In this document: positions 61,133 through 64,000 of the stretch, in pieces | Numbering within the stretch: the stretch's first letter is position 1 | How the letters are laid out: each line of letters starts with the position of its first letter | Assembly (NCBI RefSeq): GCF_032460525.1 | Contig: NZ_CP135963.1 | Span: 1,612,001-1,676,000 of the forward strand | DNA from: Geodermatophilus sp. DSM 44513 | GTDB taxonomy: Bacteria > Actinomycetota > Actinomycetes > Mycobacteriales > Geodermatophilaceae | Direction of reading: 5' to 3' | DNA length: 64,000 nt | Position numbers and translations under genes: made by a program | Notes under the pieces: generated by a model | What the model saw: the letters and a program-made list of their open reading frames with translations, nothing else | The model's database searches: none | What the model was told of the DNA's origin: nothing

Positions 61133-62962
61133 TCACAGCCGGGCTCCTTCACGCACGGTGGGCAGCGTCTCCCGCCACCGGTTGGTGACGGGCAGCCGGC
61201 GGTCGCGGCCGAACGCCTTGAGCGAGATCTTGGTGCCGGGCGCGGACTGGCGGCGCTTGAACTCCGCGGCGTCCACCAGCCGCAGCACCCGGGCGACCAC
61301 CTCGGGGTCGTGGCCCAGCTCCAGCAGCTGCGCCATGCCGAGGTCGCGGTCGACGTAGTCGGCGACGACCGCGTCCAGCTCCTCGTAGGAGGGCAGCGAG
61401 TCGGTGTCCACCTGGCCGGGTGCGAGCTCCGCGGACGGCGGCTTGTCGATGGAGTTCCGCGGGATCGGCTCGGTCTCCCCGCGCTCGCGGGCGTGCGCGT
61501 TGCGCCAGCGGGCGAGCTCCCACACCAGCGTCTTCGGGACGTCCTTGATGGGGGCGAAACCGCCGGCGGAGTCCCCGTACAGCGTCGAGTAGCCGACCGC
61601 GATCTCGCTCTTGTTGCCGGTGGTCAGCAGCAGGTGGCCGTGCTGGTTGGACAGGCCCATGAGCAGCGTGCCGCGCACCCGGGCCTGCAGGTTCTCCGCC
61701 GCCACCCCGGACAGCTCCACCGACGCGTGGTAGGCGTCCACCATCGGCGCGATCGGCACCACCGAGTAGTGCAGCCCGGTGCGCGCAGCCAGGTCGGCGG
61801 CGTCGGCCAGCGAGTGCTCGCTGGAGTACCGCGACGGCAGGCCCACGCCGTGCACCCGGTCGGCGCCCAGCGCGTCGACGGCCAGCGCCGCGCACACCGC
61901 GGAGTCGATCCCGCCGGACAGCCCCAGCACCACCGAGGGCATGCCGTTCTTGTCGATGAAGTCCCTGAGCCCCAGGACCAGGGCCCGCCAGACCTCCTCG
62001 GCGTCCGGCAGCGGCTCGGCCACCGGCGCCGGTCGCGGGTCGAAGGCCGCCACCGGCTCCTCGGACAGCACGTGCCGAGTGACCGTCATGGGCCCGATCC
62101 GCCCCGCCCGGCGCTCGGGGACGGCCGAGGGGTCGATCGCGAGGTCCACGCACATCAGGTGCTCGACGAACTGCGGCGCCCGGCCGAGCAGCTCGCCGTC
62201 GGGGGACACGGCCATCGAGTCGCCGTCGAACACGAGCTCGTCCTGGCCGCCGACCTGGTTGCAGTACACGACCGTGGCCCGGGCCTCGGCCGCGCGGCGG
62301 CGCACCAGCGGCAGCCGCAGGTCGTCCTTGGCCCGCTCGTAGGGCGAGGCGTTGGGGGACAGGACGAGGTCCACGCCGGCCTGCCCGGCCACGCCGCACG
62401 GCCCGCCCTCGACCCAGAGGTCCTCGCAGACGGTCAGGGCGACGTCCACCCCGTGCAGCCGGACGATCGGCAGCTCGGTGCCGGGCACGAAGTAGCGGGC
62501 CTCGTCGAAGACGCCGTAGTTGGGCAGGTGCCGCTTGGCGTAGCGGACGACGACCTCGCCACCGTGCAGCAGGGCCGCGGCGTTGCGCGGCGCGCCGCGG
62601 CGCGGGTTGGCATCGGCCGGGCGGTCGTCGTCCCCGGGCATCGACTCCACCGGCGCCGGGCCTGGGCCCTCGGTGTGCGCCAGGTAGCCGACGACGACGG
62701 CGACGCCGCCCAGGCCGCGGGCGTCCAGGTCCGCGGCGAGGTCGACCAGCGCGGTCTCGCTGGCGCGGGCGAAGGACTCGCGCAACACGAGGTCCTCGGC
62801 CGGGTAGCCGGTCAGCGTCATCTCGGGGAAGACGACGACGTGCGCGCCGGCACCCGCGGCGTCGGTGGTCCAGCGGGTCACCAGGGCGACGTTGCCGTCG
62901 ATGTCGCCCACGCGGGTGTCGACCTGGGCCAGGGCCACTCGGAGCTGCACGGGTCCGGTCAC
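61133..62962 (-). CDS. nadE: Glutamine-dependent NAD+ synthetase
   Basis: 609 residues, the two-domain glutamine-dependent form. Residues 1-280 are a nitrilase-type amidase with the triad Glu47, Lys143 and Cys179. Residues 320-609 are the synthetase with the SGGIDS PP-loop and [12 protein letters not shown]. It makes NAD+ from deamido-NAD using glutamine. GTG at 62960-62962. It is far from nadA (38 kb away) but both serve NAD synthesis. Confidence 0.95.
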   Translation of the reverse strand: MTGPVQLRVALAQVDTRVGDIDGNVALVTRWTTDAAGAGAHVVVFPEMTLTGYPAEDLVLRESFARASETALVDLAADLDARGLGGVAVVVGYLAHTEGPGPAPVESMPGDDDRPADANPRRGAPRNAAALLHGGEVVVRYAKRHLPNYGVFDEARYFVPGTELPIVRLHGVDVALTVCEDLWVEGGPCGVAGQAGVDLVLSPNASPYERAKDDLRLPLVRRRAAEARATVVYCNQVGGQDELVFDGDSMAVSPDGELLGRAPQFVEHLMCVDLAIDPSAVPERRAGRIGPMTVTRHVLSEEPVAAFDPRPAPVAEPLPDAEEVWRALVLGLRDFIDKNGMPSVVLGLSGGIDSAVCAALAVDALGADRVHGVGLPSRYSSEHSLADAADLAARTGLHYSVVPIAPMVDAYHASVELSGVAAENLQARVRGTLLMGLSNQHGHLLLTTGNKSEIAVGYSTLYGDSAGGFAPIKDVPKTLVWELARWRNAHARERGETEPIPRNSIDKPPSAELAPGQVDTDSLPSYEELDAVVADYVDRDLGMAQLLELGHDPEVVARVLRLVDAAEFKRRQSAPGTKISLKAFGRDRRLPVTNRWRETLPTVREGARL

Positions 62963-63090
62963 GCGTCCATCCTCGTCCGCGTCCCCGGCGAGGGGCCAGG
63001 GGGGGCGCGGCGCGGGTGGCCGGTGTGTCCTCGGCGCCGAGGGGGCAGGCTGGGCCCGACGTCACCTCACGGAAACGACTGGACGCGATC

Positions 63091-64000
63091 ATGGCGAGCA
63101 TGGACCGACAGCAGGAGTTCGTCCTGCGCACCCTGGAGGAACGCGACATCCGCTTCGTGCGGCTGTGGTTCACCGACGTCTCGGGCTACCTCAAGGCCGT
63201 GGCCGTGGCGCCGGCGGAGATCGAGGCGGCCTTCGCCGAGGGCATCGGCTTCGACGGCTCGGCGATCGAGGGCTTCGCCCGCGTCTACGAGTCCGACATG
63301 CTGGCCAAGCCCGACCCGGGCACCTTCCAGGTGATGCCCGGGGCCAAGGGGCAGCCCAGCGACACCGCCCGCATGTTCTGCGACCTCACGCTGCCCGACG
63401 GGTCGCCGTCCTGGGCCGACCCGCGGCACGTGCTGCGCCGGGCGCTGTCCAAGGCCGCGGAGATGGGCTTCACCTTCTACACCCACCCCGAGGTCGAGTT
63501 CTTCCTGCTCAAGGACCTGCCCACCGACGGCCGCGCGCCCGAGCCGGCCGACAACGGCGGCTACTTCGACCTGTCCACCCACAACGTCGCCCACGACTTC
63601 CGCCGCGAGGCGGTCTTCGCGCTGGAGGCGATGGGCATCTCGGTGGAGTTCAGCCACCACGAGGTCGCGCCCGGCCAGCAGGAGATCGACCTGCGCTACG
63701 CCGACGCGCTGTCGATGGCCGACAACATCATGACGCTGCGGCACGTCGTCCGGGAGGTGGCGCTGGCCCAGGGCGTGCACGCGACGTTCATGCCCAAGCC
63801 GTTCACCGACCTGGCCGGCTCGGCGATGCACACCCACCTGTCGCTGTTCGAGGGCGACGGCAACGCCTTCTCCGACCCGGCCGACCCGATGCGCCTGTCG
63901 ACCACCGGCAGGCAGTTCATCGCCGGGCTGCTCACCCACGCCAAGGAGTACACGGCCGTCACCAACCAGACGGTGAACTCCTACCGGCGCCTGCTGGCCG
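63091..64000 (+). CDS. glnA2: Glutamine synthetase, GlnA2 type, 5' part
   Basis: The first 303 residues; the gene runs off the right edge. MDRQQEFVLRTLEERDIRFV and the following RLWFTDVSG match M. tuberculosis GlnA2 closely, as do IGFDGSAIEGFARVYESDM and SHHEVAPGQQEIDLRYADAL. The metal-binding Glu residues in EVEFFL and GQQEID are present. The ATG at 63091 was used (63100 is also possible). Divergent from nadE. GlnA2 is also near panB in mycobacteria. Confidence 0.92.
   Translation, partial: MASMDRQQEFVLRTLEERDIRFVRLWFTDVSGYLKAVAVAPAEIEAAFAEGIGFDGSAIEGFARVYESDMLAKPDPGTFQVMPGAKGQPSDTARMFCDLTLPDGSPSWADPRHVLRRALSKAAEMGFTFYTHPEVEFFLLKDLPTDGRAPEPADNGGYFDLSTHNVAHDFRREAVFALEAMGISVEFSHHEVAPGQQEIDLRYADALSMADNIMTLRHVVREVALAQGVHATFMPKPFTDLAGSAMHTHLSLFEGDGNAFSDPADPMRLSTTGRQFIAGLLTHAKEYTAVTNQTVNSYRRLLA

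Overview
The window is high-G+C actinobacterial chromosome (about three quarters G+C by eye, strong third-position G/C, many GTG starts). Gene content, the type-A RNase P RNA and protein similarity to Geodermatophilus, Blastococcus and Modestobacter-type sequences suggest the family Geodermatophilaceae. That placement is an inference from memory, not a search. No insertion sequence, prophage or CRISPR array is visible.

Layout. (1) 1-23 kb is mostly conserved core: a fatty-acid synthesis operon on the minus strand (fabD, fabH, acpP, fabF) behind a PucR/FasR-type activator, then a PAP2 phosphatase, a pirin-like cupin, an M20 amidohydrolase, a D-amino-acid oxidase, pyruvate dehydrogenase E1 (aceE), a DUF3052 protein, an AhpE-type peroxiredoxin, tRNA-Val(UAC), several alpha/beta hydrolases, a WS/DGAT acyltransferase, an FUSC-type membrane protein, a Nif3-like protein, a zinc-ribbon coiled-coil protein and a fused RNase H-phosphatase. 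(2) 23-30 kb holds nadA, small metabolic genes, two disrupted genes and the RNase P RNA gene. (3) 30-35 kb is a signalling island: two GAF-ANTAR proteins, a STAS protein, a small companion protein and a PP2C/SpoIIE phosphatase. (4) 35-43.5 kb holds a DUF3592-type membrane protein, SelO, a CPYC flavoprotein and three transporters, one with a FadR-type regulator. (5) 43.5-51.3 kb is a compact Tad/Flp pilus locus (prepilin peptidase, Flp pilin, TadE, TadG-like, CpaB, CpaE, CpaF/TadA, TadB, TadC). (6) 51.3-58.8 kb carries a Balon/Rv2629-type eRF1-like protein with DUF2795 and ChaB-like companions, a thioesterase, a dehalogenase-like hydrolase, an M24 peptidase, a GGDEF protein and a cupin. (7) 58.8-64 kb returns to core genes: F420 reductase, panB, nadE and the start of glnA2.

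How it fits together. The two ends match, from memory, the Mycobacterium tuberculosis stretch Rv2222c-Rv2245 (glnA2, panB, RNase H-CobC, zinc ribbon, Nif3, ahpE, DUF3052, aceE, PucR regulator, fabD). The middle looks like accessory material placed inside that block, and it also contains most of the broken genes (ArsB-like, PIG-L, EamA, glyoxalase and ANTAR relics).

The most unusual signal is a family of about 60-bp hairpins. Six good copies each start directly after a stop codon, in the same orientation relative to the upstream gene. Their outer stem sequence changes from copy to copy while pairing is kept, and the arms are a constant 32-33 nt apart. A second theme is that many starts have a TAnnnT-like -10 hexamer only 6-8 nt upstream and no Shine-Dalgarno, which suggests leaderless mRNAs.
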